Source: Streptomyces sp. NBC_00557 (GTDB lineage Bacteria > Actinomycetota > Actinomycetes > Streptomycetales > Streptomycetaceae). From it: a stretch of DNA of 64,000 nucleotides. The stretch is taken from positions 8,556,001 to 8,620,000 of the forward strand of contig NZ_CP107796.1 of NCBI RefSeq assembly GCF_036345995.1. Reading direction: 5' to 3'. Under the pieces are notes generated by a model. That model was not told where the DNA came from. It saw nothing but the letters and a program-made list of their open reading frames with translations, and did no database searches. A program made the translations under genes and the position numbers. Shown here piece by piece: positions 1-7,617 of this stretch. Each line of letters opens with the position of its first letter. The first letter of the stretch is position 1.

Positions 1-2772
1 CAGGCGACCGCGGTGGTCACCAACGCACTCGGCCAGACCACCCAGCGCCGCGAGTATGCCGGTCCCACACCGACCGGCACCAACTTCACCACGACCGACT
101 ACACCTATACCCCCGCCGGCCAGCCGGAGACGGTCACCGGCCCCGACAAGGCCAAATGGTCGTACACGTACGACCTGTTCGGTCGCCAGGTCACGGCCAC
201 GGATCCCGACAAGGGCAAAACCGATACCGCGTACAACACCCTCGACCAGGTCATCAGCACCACCCCGAACGACGACCCGTCGAAGAAACTGCTGTACGCC
301 TACGACGACCTCGGCCGTAAGACCGACATGTGGCAGGTCGACAAGACCGACGCCAACAAACTCGCCGCCTGGGGCTACGACCAACTCGCCAAGGGCCAGC
401 AGGACACCGCCACCCGCTACGACGGCGGCGTGAGCGGCAAGGCCTACACCGAGAAGGTCACGTCGTACGACTCGATGTATCACGTGACCGGCAGCCAGCT
501 GATCCTGCCCGACACCGAACCGCTGGTCTCCGGCGGCTACGTCGCCAAGACGCTCTCGTTCAGCACCGGCTACAACCTGGACGGCTCCATCAGCCAGTAC
601 TCCACCCCGGCAGTGGGCGGTCTGGCAGCGGAGGGAGTCTCTTACACCTACAACGCGCTCGGAGGGCAGCTCACCGCCAAGGGCACCACAGGCTACCTGC
701 AGGGCGCCGCCTTCTCCCCGCAGGGCGACCTGCGCCAGCTCACCCTGGGCATGGACGGTGCATCCTCCGCGAAGAAGGCTTACCTCACGTGGGACTACGA
801 GGAGGGCACCCGCCGCCTCACCCGCGCCTACGTCACCGATGACGTGCACGGCTACATGCCGCAGGAGCTGAAGTTCACCCAGGACGACGCCGGCAACGTC
901 ACCTCCATCTTCGACGGCGCCACCCAGGGCGGCGCGGCCAAGGCCGACTACCAGTGCTTCGCCTACGACGGCAACCGCCGCATCTCCGACGCCTGGACTC
1001 CCAAGACCGCAGACTGCTCGACCTCCAACCGCAGCATCGCCAACCTCGACGGAGCCGCCCCATACTGGACGTCGTACACGTACACCGACGCCGGCCAGCG
1101 CAAAACCGAAACTCAGCACACCACGTCCGGTGACAAGTCGACGACGTACACCTACGACGACACGACCGACAACAAACCCCACACACTGGACAAGACGACC
1201 GGTGCCCGCGCCGGTACCTACACCTACGACAGCAGCGGCAACACGACCTCACGCCCCGGCCCGACCGCCCAGCAGACCCTGGCCTGGAACACCGAAGGCG
1301 ACCTGACCAAGCTCACCGAAGGCACCAAGGAGACCAACTACCTCTACGACGCAAACGGCGACCTGCTCATCCGCCGCGCCAAGGGAGACGGTGAAACCGT
1401 CCTATACCTTGGCGCAGGCACAGAGCTGCACCTCACCGTCAAGGGCACCACGAAAACCGCCTCCGGCATGCGCTACTACACGGCGAACGGGCAGACCATC
1501 GCCGTCCGCACCGCAACGTCCGGTGTGTCGGGGACGAGACTCAACTTCCTCGCGGCCGACCAGCACGGCACGTCCAGCATCTCCCTGGACGCGACCACAT
1601 ACGCTGTCACCAAGCGCTACAGCACGCCCTTCGGTGCCCCACGCGGCACGAAACCGACGTCCTGGCCGGACGACAAGGCATTCCTGGGCAAGCCGGCCGA
1701 CGACGCGACCGGGCTGACCCACGTGGGTGCCCGCGAATACGACCCCACCGTCGGCCAGTTCATCAGCGTCGACCCCATCCTGAGCCTGGACCAGCATCAG
1801 TCACTCAACGGGTACAGCTACGCGGGCAACGCACCAGTCACCCAGTCCGACCCGACCGGCCTGTGCATGGCAGACGCGTGCGGCGTCGGCACGCCCAAGG
1901 GCGACGGCTCCGGCGACATCATCACCGACGCCCCGATCGACCCGCAGAACCCCAGCGCCGGCAGCTGCCACCACGGCCACTGCGGAAAGGTCGACTACAA
2001 GAGGACCAGCAACGGGACGTCGCACACCAGCAGTTCAGGGCATACAAGCGGTAATGGTGGCACCTCTGGCGACTGCTGGCCTATTTACACTTGCGGCGCA
2101 CAGAAGGGACCTGCCGACACCGTCAATAACATGGGCAGCGGTGGCCCTAATATTCCCTCCTACTGGGATAGCCTCGGATGGGCTTCGCCTCATAGCTGGC
2201 TACGAGATTTGCTGTCAGGGAATTTTACACAAGCCTGGGACGACTTGACAGGTGTGACGCGTTGTGCTTCAACTGAACCCTTGGTGTGCGGTGAGCCCTC
2301 GGCTGGCACATTTGAGATGGGTTCAGGGAACTCCCTTCTCGCCAGAACGGCTGATAAATCTACCGCGAAACTCCTAGCCGCGCGCGTAGAAGAGATCTAC
2401 GCGAAGGGAATTGCTGGAAAGAATCGAGCTGCGCTAGCTGGCATGCTCGAAGTTGAGGGCGAGAACCCTCGACTATTTCTCGCTACAAGCGGAAAGCATG
2501 AACAGACAGGTCTCGTGCCTGTAGTGGGAGGTGAGGGAAATCCTGTACGCTTCCGGGCGGTGTCGACCGGTCGGAACGCTAGAACCAACGACACCGAGTA
2601 CAAAATGCTCACGTATATTGCCAATCAGCTGGGCGAGCCTTCCAGTATTCGTGGCGTTCTGACCCTTCACTCTTCACAGCCCGCCTGCTTTTCGTGCACT
2701 CCAGTGATTGGGCAATTCCATGATGCCTTTCCAAATATACGTCTGAATTACGCCTCGGGTCGGCAGCCGTAA
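1..2772 (+). CDS. RHS/YD-repeat polymorphic toxin, 3' part, with C-terminal deaminase domain
   Basis: The reading frame is open from base 1, so the gene starts upstream of the window. The first 620 or so residues are YD-type RHS repeats (YTYD, YLYDANGDLL). They end in the RHS core signature (REYDPTVGQFISVDP, then NGYSYAGNAPV and DPTGL near residue 615), after which the toxin tip begins. The tip ends in a region that resembles the BURPS668_1122 family of toxin deaminases: DTEYKMLTYIANQLG near residue 862, then PACFSC near residues 891-895, then VIGQF and FPNIRL. Asp-x-Glu and the two Cys would bind zinc and activate water; the target nucleotide is unknown. Base composition drops in GC from about 2040 onward, as expected for an exchangeable tip. 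An ankyrin immunity gene follows. RHS assignment is secure; the deaminase family is recognised by motif only. Confidence 0.88.
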   Translation, partial: QATAVVTNALGQTTQRREYAGPTPTGTNFTTTDYTYTPAGQPETVTGPDKAKWSYTYDLFGRQVTATDPDKGKTDTAYNTLDQVISTTPNDDPSKKLLYAYDDLGRKTDMWQVDKTDANKLAAWGYDQLAKGQQDTATRYDGGVSGKAYTEKVTSYDSMYHVTGSQLILPDTEPLVSGGYVAKTLSFSTGYNLDGSISQYSTPAVGGLAAEGVSYTYNALGGQLTAKGTTGYLQGAAFSPQGDLRQLTLGMDGASSAKKAYLTWDYEEGTRRLTRAYVTDDVHGYMPQELKFTQDDAGNVTSIFDGATQGGAAKADYQCFAYDGNRRISDAWTPKTADCSTSNRSIANLDGAAPYWTSYTYTDAGQRKTETQHTTSGDKSTTYTYDDTTDNKPHTLDKTTGARAGTYTYDSSGNTTSRPGPTAQQTLAWNTEGDLTKLTEGTKETNYLYDANGDLLIRRAKGDGETVLYLGAGTELHLTVKGTTKTASGMRYYTANGQTIAVRTATSGVSGTRLNFLAADQHGTSSISLDATTYAVTKRYSTPFGAPRGTKPTSWPDDKAFLGKPADDATGLTHVGAREYDPTVGQFISVDPILSLDQHQSLNGYSYAGNAPVTQSDPTGLCMADACGVGTPKGDGSGDIITDAPIDPQNPSAGSCHHGHCGKVDYKRTSNGTSHTSSSGHTSGNGGTSGDCWPIYTCGAQKGPADTVNNMGSGGPNIPSYWDSLGWASPHSWLRDLLSGNFTQAWDDLTGVTRCASTEPLVCGEPSAGTFEMGSGNSLLARTADKSTAKLLAARVEEIYAKGIAGKNRAALAGMLEVEGENPRLFLATSGKHEQTGLVPVVGGEGNPVRFRAVSTGRNARTNDTEYKMLTYIANQLGEPSSIRGVLTLHSSQPACFSCTPVIGQFHDAFPNIRLNYASGRQP

Positions 2773-2778
2773 ACTGTT

Positions 2779-2806
2779 CCGCGCCTCGGGTTCGTTCGGG
2801 GCGCGG
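2779..2806 (+). terminator. GC hairpin between RHS toxin and ankyrin gene
   Basis: CCGCGCC pairs with GGCGCGG around a 14-base loop, 7 bp after the toxin stop codon. There is no T-run. It may be a weak terminator or attenuator that lets some transcription reach the immunity gene. Confidence 0.35.
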
Positions 2807-2827
2807 CGGTCATGTAGACTCGTAAAC

Positions 2828-3151
2828 GTGACGGACAAAGTAGAAAACCTGTGGACGCCAGCGCATCAAGCCGTCGAAGACGGGGACCTTTTCACTCTCG
2901 CTCGACTGCTTGATTCAGGGATCAATCCTGATGAAGAGTGCTGTGGAATGACACTGTTGGCGCATTCGGTTGATTACGAGGCTGACACTGCGCTGCAGGG
3001 CGGAACCGAAATGGGCGTCGCAAGTATCGCAGTACTCCTCGCTTATGGTGCGTCGCCGGGAGCACGAGGTCATCAGAGTAAGAGCGCACTTGAGTTGGCA
3101 AAGGAATACGGCCACGTACTGGCTGAGCGTTTGCTCGAGCGCTTCAGTTGA
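2828..3151 (+). CDS. Ankyrin-repeat protein, probable immunity protein
   Basis: A 107-residue protein starting at GTG. It reads as two to three ankyrin repeats: TPAHQAVEDGDLFTLARLLD, then MTLLAHSVDY and VASIAVLLAYGASPGARG, then SALELAKEYGHVLAERLL. The family is a protein-binding scaffold and is common among immunity proteins of polymorphic toxins. It lies 55 bp behind the RHS toxin on the same strand and shares its lower GC content. The likely role is cytoplasmic binding and neutralisation of the deaminase tip. That role is inferred from position; the ankyrin fold is read from sequence. Confidence 0.75.
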   Translation: MTDKVENLWTPAHQAVEDGDLFTLARLLDSGINPDEECCGMTLLAHSVDYEADTALQGGTEMGVASIAVLLAYGASPGARGHQSKSALELAKEYGHVLAERLLERFS

Positions 3152-3218
3152 ACTCGAACTGAATGAGGGTAGGTCAGAGACTGATGGGACCTCATCTAGA
3201 GATCTTTAACGGCTGAGG

Positions 3219-3486
3219 TTACGGCGGCTGAAATTCGAGCCCGGTCTTGGCGATGAGACCGTCGATGAGGCGGGGCCGGTACTGCATGCGTTTCAGCCTC
3301 GTCTTCACCAACGCGGTGAGCTGGTCCAGGCCGTGTTTGGTGAGGTTGGCCAGCGACCTCTTGAGATGCGACCACACGCCCTCGACGGGGTTGAGCTCGG
3401 GAGCGTACGGCGGCAGCTGGTAGACGGTCAGCCATAATCGGGCGGCGATCAGCTCACGCATGGTGCGGCTGACGTGCGTGTTCAGG
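3219..3486 (-). pseudogene. IS630 transposase, C-terminal part severed by IS110
   Basis: The fragment reads LNTHVSRTMRELIAARLW, then LPPYAPELNPVEGVWSHLK, then RLIDGLIAKTGL. This matches the end of the DDE domain of the intact IS630 copy (LNTH, then LPSYAPDLNPVEGIW), including the catalytic Glu in NPVE. Its upstream part continues at 4820. The frame can be rejoined at GACAA/CCTGAACAC by removing the IS110. Confidence 0.85.
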
Positions 3487-4819
3487 ATGCCCCTATGTTG
3501 CGTCAAGCGGCAGGAGAGGAGGCGGCAAGGGCCGATGCCGGCTGGATCTCACGGTAGATCTCGCGGGCGACGTAGCGTTTGAGACAGCGGATGATCTCGC
3601 GTTTTGACATGCCCTGTTTCGTGCGTCGTTCGAGGTAGAGACGTGTGCGGGCATCCCGTCGGAGGCGAGTCACGACGATGCGGTGGAGGGCGGCGTTGGC
3701 CTGCCGGTTGCCGCCGCGGTTCAGCCTGCGACGCTGAGTCTTCCCGGAAGACTGCTCGACAGGGCTGACGCCGCATAGAGCGGCGAACGACGCCTCACTA
3801 GCCAGCCGCTCTGGGTTGTCGCCAGCGGCGATCAGCAAGGCAGCGGCACTGTCGGGCCCGACGCCGATGACGTCCAAAAGCTTCGGATGACAGTCACGGA
3901 CAGCCTTGGTGACCCGGTGGGCGAGTTCCTTCACCTCGGCGGTCAGCTGCTGGATGCGCCGGGCCAGCAGCCGGAGCGTGAAGACGGCCGCATCGCCGGT
4001 GTCGGGAAGGCCGGCGCACCTGGCGATCAGCGCCGTGTTGGTGAGCTTCGAGAGTGCCTCGCGCAGCGCGGGATCAACTCCGAGCAGTACAGCCTTGAGC
4101 TGGTTCTTCGCCTGCGTGCGAGCCTTGACGGCCGACTCCTTCGCCAGCCGCAGCACTCGCATGTCGGCCGCCGGTCCCTCACCGGTCTTGGGTGTAACGT
4201 CAGCGCGTCCGGACAGCACTGCGCAGGCGGCGGCCTCCGCATCCACGGCGTCGGTCTTGCCACGCTTGCGGCGGATGGCGCGGTCCGGCTGATTGACCTC
4301 GACGACCTGCACGTTCTCCCGGCTCAGGAAGCGTGCCAGAGCTGCTCCGTGGGAGCCCGTGCATTCCACACCGGCTCGGCGTAGGGAGCCGAAAGAGCAT
4401 GCCCAGACCAGGAGTTGGCGGTATCCGGCGGCGGTGGCCGGGAACTCCTGGTGGGCCAGGAGCGCGCCGAGCACGGTGATCACAGCTGCGACATGCACGT
4501 CCTTGTGGGTGTCCACCCCCAGGATCACGTCCTCTGCCGGCGGTTCTTCCGGCTGTGTGGGCAGAGTCGACTGGGGCAGGCTGATGATGGTCACGCGGCT
4601 CCTCGATCGGCACGGGACTGTGGCCGACGTCGGGCCGGTGGGCGGTCAGAACTGTGACGGTGCCTCACGCGGCAAGGCCCCTATCGAGACACGCTCGCCG
4701 GTCCGGCGGCAGCAGGCACCGCCCAGGACCACAGGCTGACAGATCCTCAACAAGGCAGCCTGGCCAGTTGTCCCACGGGTCAGACCCTGGCCCCGGACGG
4801 CGCCCCACGAGTCTCACAG
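3487..4819. mobile_element. IS110-family element inserted in IS630 copy 1
   Basis: The borders were derived by rejoining the host transposase: GACAA at 4824-4820 (minus strand) would be followed directly by CCTGAACACGCACGTC at 3486. The element is then about 1,333 bp. No terminal inverted repeats are visible, as usual for IS110. It carries one transposase gene and short flanks that may hold its guide RNA. Confidence 0.75.
3503..4594 (-). CDS. IS110-family transposase (DEDD)
   Basis: A 363-residue protein. The N-terminal RuvC-like DEDD domain shows GVDTHKDVHVAAV (first Asp), GVECTGSHGAAL (Glu) and KTDAVDAEAAA (Asp pair). The C-terminal Transposase_20 domain shows VIGVGPDSAAALL and CGVSPVEQSSGKTQRRRLN followed by GGNRQANAALHRI, which contains the conserved serine region. 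Members recombine a DNA circle into a target using a guide RNA from the element ends. Length is near the family norm and no lesion is seen, so it may be active. Confidence 0.93.
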   Translation of the reverse strand: MTIISLPQSTLPTQPEEPPAEDVILGVDTHKDVHVAAVITVLGALLAHQEFPATAAGYRQLLVWACSFGSLRRAGVECTGSHGAALARFLSRENVQVVEVNQPDRAIRRKRGKTDAVDAEAAACAVLSGRADVTPKTGEGPAADMRVLRLAKESAVKARTQAKNQLKAVLLGVDPALREALSKLTNTALIARCAGLPDTGDAAVFTLRLLARRIQQLTAEVKELAHRVTKAVRDCHPKLLDVIGVGPDSAAALLIAAGDNPERLASEASFAALCGVSPVEQSSGKTQRRRLNRGGNRQANAALHRIVVTRLRRDARTRLYLERRTKQGMSKREIIRCLKRYVAREIYREIQPASALAASSPAA

Positions 4820-5127
4820 TTGTCCCAGACCAGCACGATCGGGCCGCCGAGCTGCTGGTGCGCGGTCTGGATCAGGTCGCGGTAGTCCTTCCAGGAGAAG
4901 CTCTTGCGTCCGTCGGGCCGGGTGTCCGGGCAGGGCCGGTAGATCAGACGGGAGCGTTCGCCGGGTTTGTAGCAGGCCAGGGCGGCGACGGATAAGCGGC
5001 GGCGGGAGCGGCCCCGCACGCGGACCACAGGGGTGCGGCCGCGGCGGGACCAGGTGCGGGCGGTCGGCGGCGTCATCGAGAAGCCGGCCTCGTCTTCGAA
5101 GACGAGCCAGGCGTCGAGCGCCGCCAC
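4820..5127 (-). pseudogene. IS630 transposase orfB, 5' part severed by IS110
   Basis: The frame reads AALDAWLVFEDEAGFSMTPP (first catalytic Asp in FEDE), RTWSRRGRTPVVRVRGR, then GGPIVLVWDN (second catalytic Asp in VWDN). There it leaves the IS630 sequence and enters the IS110 end. It overlaps orfA in another frame, as in the intact IS630 copy. The rest of the domain is at 3219-3486. Confidence 0.85.
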
Positions 5128-5612
5128 GGACCTTCCACCTGCGGCCAGGTCTCCTTCACCCAGCCGGCCACCGCCGCCTCGTTGCGCTCCACCGCCCGGC
5201 GGGCCGGCACCTGGCAGCTCCAGCCATGCCGCTTGAGCAGCGCGGCAACACCTTGGACGGTGTAGCTCTTGTGGAACCGGCGCCCGATGAGGGTCTTGAT
5301 CCGTGACAGCGTCCAGGTCTGGTCCGGCCAGCCGTGCGCCACCGGCCCCTTGGCCAGCTCCTGCTCCAGCACGGCGAACAGCTCGTCACTGAGCAGCGGC
5401 AATGACGCCGGCCCCTTGGAGGCCAGGGATCTCGGCCCGCCTTGGGACCAGGCCTTGCGCCAGCGCTGTACCGACCGGACGCTGACCCGCAGGTCGTGCG
5501 CGATGACCGTGCTCTCGTCGCCCTGGGCGAACCGCTCGGCCGCCTCCATCCTCAACTTCTCGCGGAAGGCCCGCCGCTCGTCGGTCAGCCCGCCCCCTTG
5601 CGCATACCTCAT
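5073..5612 (-). CDS. IS630 copy 1 orfA, DNA-binding half
   Basis: The 179-residue frame carries the helix-turn-helix half of an IS630 transposase: ERFAQGDESTVIAHDLRVSV, VQRWRKAWSQGG, then the winged-helix part RIKTLIGRRFHKSYTVQGVA and LLKRHGW. The last 20 or so residues run antisense-like past the true junction with orfB. It is 40-45% like orfA of the intact IS630 by eye, so the two IS630 copies are different elements. Confidence 0.8.
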   Translation of the reverse strand: MRYAQGGGLTDERRAFREKLRMEAAERFAQGDESTVIAHDLRVSVRSVQRWRKAWSQGGPRSLASKGPASLPLLSDELFAVLEQELAKGPVAHGWPDQTWTLSRIKTLIGRRFHKSYTVQGVAALLKRHGWSCQVPARRAVERNEAAVAGWVKETWPQVEGPWRRSTPGSSSKTRPASR

Positions 5613-5689
5613 GCAGTCGGCATACCGCAGGGATCACGGCCCGTCAGCCTGGCGACACCACGCTTTGAAGCTCAGTATGAAGTCCTGTG

Positions 5690-6214
5690 TCAGTCCCACC
5701 AGAGCACGAGGAGAAGGTGCCGTTGGGATGCAGCAAGGTAGAACTCGCGCAGGGCATTGAAGTGCCCCAGCAGGTACTTCCTCGGGCCACCGACGATCTT
5801 GTCCGCTCCATGACCGATCACGGAAGCGGCCTCGGTGTCTTCTGTCGGCAGGCCGGCCAGGACGGTCGGGAAGTCGATTTGACCGAGCAGTTCCGAGACG
5901 CGGGCCACTTGAGCTGCAGAAAGGGCGGTGGGAGGAGGTCCGAAGGGACCGATGGCATGCGGGTGTGTGTTGAGGAAGCCGAGATCGATCGCCGAATCGC
6001 CCTCAGTGGCCTGTCGGAGAGCATCGAGGTGGGCGCCGTCCAGACCTGCCAGCCCGCAGACCCGTTCCAACATGGCCGGTGCCCAGTCCAGGTCCAGGAC
6101 GTCCGCCGGCGGCGGATCCCAGTTGGGATCTCCATCGGTCGATGTTCCGGCTGACTGGCGGCAGGCGGCGAGATACTCCGCCGGGAGGCGGGCAAGTTGC
6201 TGAGTGACGGCCAT
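5690..6214 (-). CDS. DUF1877 (YfbM-like) family protein
   Basis: A 174-residue protein beginning MAVTQQLARLPAEYLAACR. Family features are an N-terminal LARLPAEYL helix, DVLDLDWAPAMLERVC, a central GDSAIDLGFLNTHPHAIGPF, and the C-terminal LREFYLAASQRHLLLVLWWD. Length fits DUF1877. Members are small cytoplasmic proteins with no settled function that often sit beside toxin or mobile genes. The stop codon is 13 bp from the inferred IS630 end, so the insertion just missed it. No strong ribosome binding site is visible. Confidence 0.75.
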   Translation of the reverse strand: MAVTQQLARLPAEYLAACRQSAGTSTDGDPNWDPPPADVLDLDWAPAMLERVCGLAGLDGAHLDALRQATEGDSAIDLGFLNTHPHAIGPFGPPPTALSAAQVARVSELLGQIDFPTVLAGLPTEDTEAASVIGHGADKIVGGPRKYLLGHFNALREFYLAASQRHLLLVLWWD

Positions 6215-6392
6215 GACGGCAGTATCCCGACGGCGTCCACCGGTTTTCCGCCTTGGTTGGGGTCTTGCCGTTCTTGTCGGTGGGGCTCTGGGGGCGCTTG
6301 TTGGTGCGGTAGCTGGGGCTGTTCATGATGACCTGGAACAGCTCCGAGATGACCAGGTCCATCGTTCCCGAACACCGCCGTACCCATGAGCA
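6215..6392 (-). other. Short coding-like fragment cut by IS630 copy 2
   Basis: From 6362 downward the minus strand reads MDLVISELFQVIMNSP, SYRTNKRPQSP, then TDKNGKTPTKAENRW, which looks protein-like but matches nothing I recognise. It is open up to the IS630 border at 6393. It may be the end of a gene cut by the insertion. Confidence 0.25.
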
Positions 6393-6393
6393 A

Positions 6394-7008
6394 TTACTGA
6401 GCTCTTCGGGTTGTTGTCGGCTGGTGGGTGAGTGTGAGTCCGGTGCCGGTGAGGCAGCCGTCGATCAGGTCGGGGCGGAGTTGGATGTGGCGCAGGCCCC
6501 GGCGGAGGGTGCGCTCGAGGTGTTCATCGTCGGTGAAGGCGGTGTTGGCCAGTGGGCCACGCCGTAACAGGGACCAGATGCCCTCGACCGGGTTCAGGTC
6601 CGGTGCGTATGAGGGAAGTTGGATGATGGTGAGCCAGTCGTGTGCGGCCGCATAGTCCCGCATCCCGGCAGCCCGGTGGGTGTTGAGGTTGTCCCAGATC
6701 AGCACGATGGGTGCTTGGAGCTGGATGTGGGCACGGACGACCAGGTCGCGGTAGTCGCTCCAGGCGAAGGTGTCGCGTCCTTTGCCCCGATGCTTGCGGT
6801 GACGGCGCGGCCGGTAGATGAGCCGGGAGGTCTCGCCGGGCTTGTAGCAGCACATCGCGGCGATCGACCAGCGGCGCCAGGAGCGGCCCCGCACCCGCAC
6901 CACCGGCGTGTGTCCACGCCGGCCCCAGGTGCGGGCACGCGGCGGCGTCATCGAGAACCCGGCCTCGTCCTCGAAGACGATGTACGCCCCCAGCGCCGCC
7001 GCAGTCAT
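6394..7008 (-). CDS. IS630 transposase orfB (DDE domain)
   Basis: A 204-residue DDE domain: GAYIVFEDEAGFSMTPP (Asp), PIVLIWDNLNTH (Asp), YAPDLNPVEGIWSLL (Glu). The ATG at 7008 overlaps the orfA stop as ATGA. The two frames could be joined by a -1 shift or made separately by coupling. The stop lies inside the left inverted repeat. Confidence 0.88.
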   Translation of the reverse strand: MTAAALGAYIVFEDEAGFSMTPPRARTWGRRGHTPVVRVRGRSWRRWSIAAMCCYKPGETSRLIYRPRRHRKHRGKGRDTFAWSDYRDLVVRAHIQLQAPIVLIWDNLNTHRAAGMRDYAAAHDWLTIIQLPSYAPDLNPVEGIWSLLRRGPLANTAFTDDEHLERTLRRGLRHIQLRPDLIDGCLTGTGLTLTHQPTTTRRAQ

Positions 7009-7487
7009 TCCGCCTGCGGCCACACATCCTTCTTCCACAGGCCCACCGCATGCTCGTCGCGCTCCAGCGCCCGGCGGGCCGGAGATTGCCAGGACCAGCC
7101 GTGCCGGTGCAGCAGCCGCCACACCGTCGCCGAGGAGCAGTCCAACCTGAACTTCCGCGCGATCAGCACCCTGATTCGGGCCAGGGTCCACCGCTGGTCC
7201 TCCCAGCCGTGCACGGTCGGCCCCAGCGCCAACTCCTGCTCCAGCTCGGTGAACTGCTCGTCGGACAGTTTGGGCAGTTTCGGCGGCCCCGCGGAAGCCA
7301 ACGCGGCCATTCCGCCCTCCCGCCAGGCACGGCGCCAGCGTTCCACCGACCGCTCACTGACCCGCAGATCCTTCGCGATCACCGCGGTTCTCTCACCACC
7401 AACGAACCGCGCACCGGCCTCGTACCGGATCCGCTCCCGAAACCGCCGCCGCTGCGCGGTCAGCCCACCACCCTGCGCGTACCGCAT
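7005..7487 (-). CDS. IS630 transposase orfA (DNA-binding half)
   Basis: A 160-residue helix-turn-helix and winged-helix domain: AVIAKDLRVSERSVERWRRA, then RIRVLIARKFRLDCSSATVW and LLHRHGW. It ends VWPQAE at a TGA that overlaps the orfB start. Frame layout matches other split Streptomyces IS630 elements. Confidence 0.87.
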   Translation of the reverse strand: MRYAQGGGLTAQRRRFRERIRYEAGARFVGGERTAVIAKDLRVSERSVERWRRAWREGGMAALASAGPPKLPKLSDEQFTELEQELALGPTVHGWEDQRWTLARIRVLIARKFRLDCSSATVWRLLHRHGWSWQSPARRALERDEHAVGLWKKDVWPQAE

Positions 7488-7617
7488 ACCACCGGCCTAC
7501 CGCAGGGATCACCACACGTCACCACCCCCGACAACAACCCGAAGAGATCAGTAATCAGGGGCAGGGCATCGCGCAAGTCTCCCTGGTGAACGGGCAGTTC
7601 AACCGAAGGAGCACGCG

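Larger units (their letters stand above)
3197..5677. mobile_element. IS630-family element (copy 1), interrupted by IS110
   Basis: Two parts of an IS630 transposase flank an IS110 element. The right boundary is placed at a TA followed inward by CTGAGCTTC (reading the minus strand), matching the intact copy at 6393-7555, which begins TACTGAGCTCTTC. The left boundary is a TA at 3197 chosen by weak resemblance only, so it may be off by tens of bases. Confidence 0.7.
6393..7555. mobile_element. IS630-family element (copy 2), intact
   Basis: Inverted repeats at 6393-6419 and 7529-7555 match at 26 of 27 positions (ATTACTGAGCTCTTCGGG on the left). A TA lies inside each end at 6395 and 7552, consistent with the TA target duplication of this family. 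The length is about 1,163 bp. It carries two overlapping transposase frames. Its right end abuts the IS256 copy at 7554. Confidence 0.9.
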
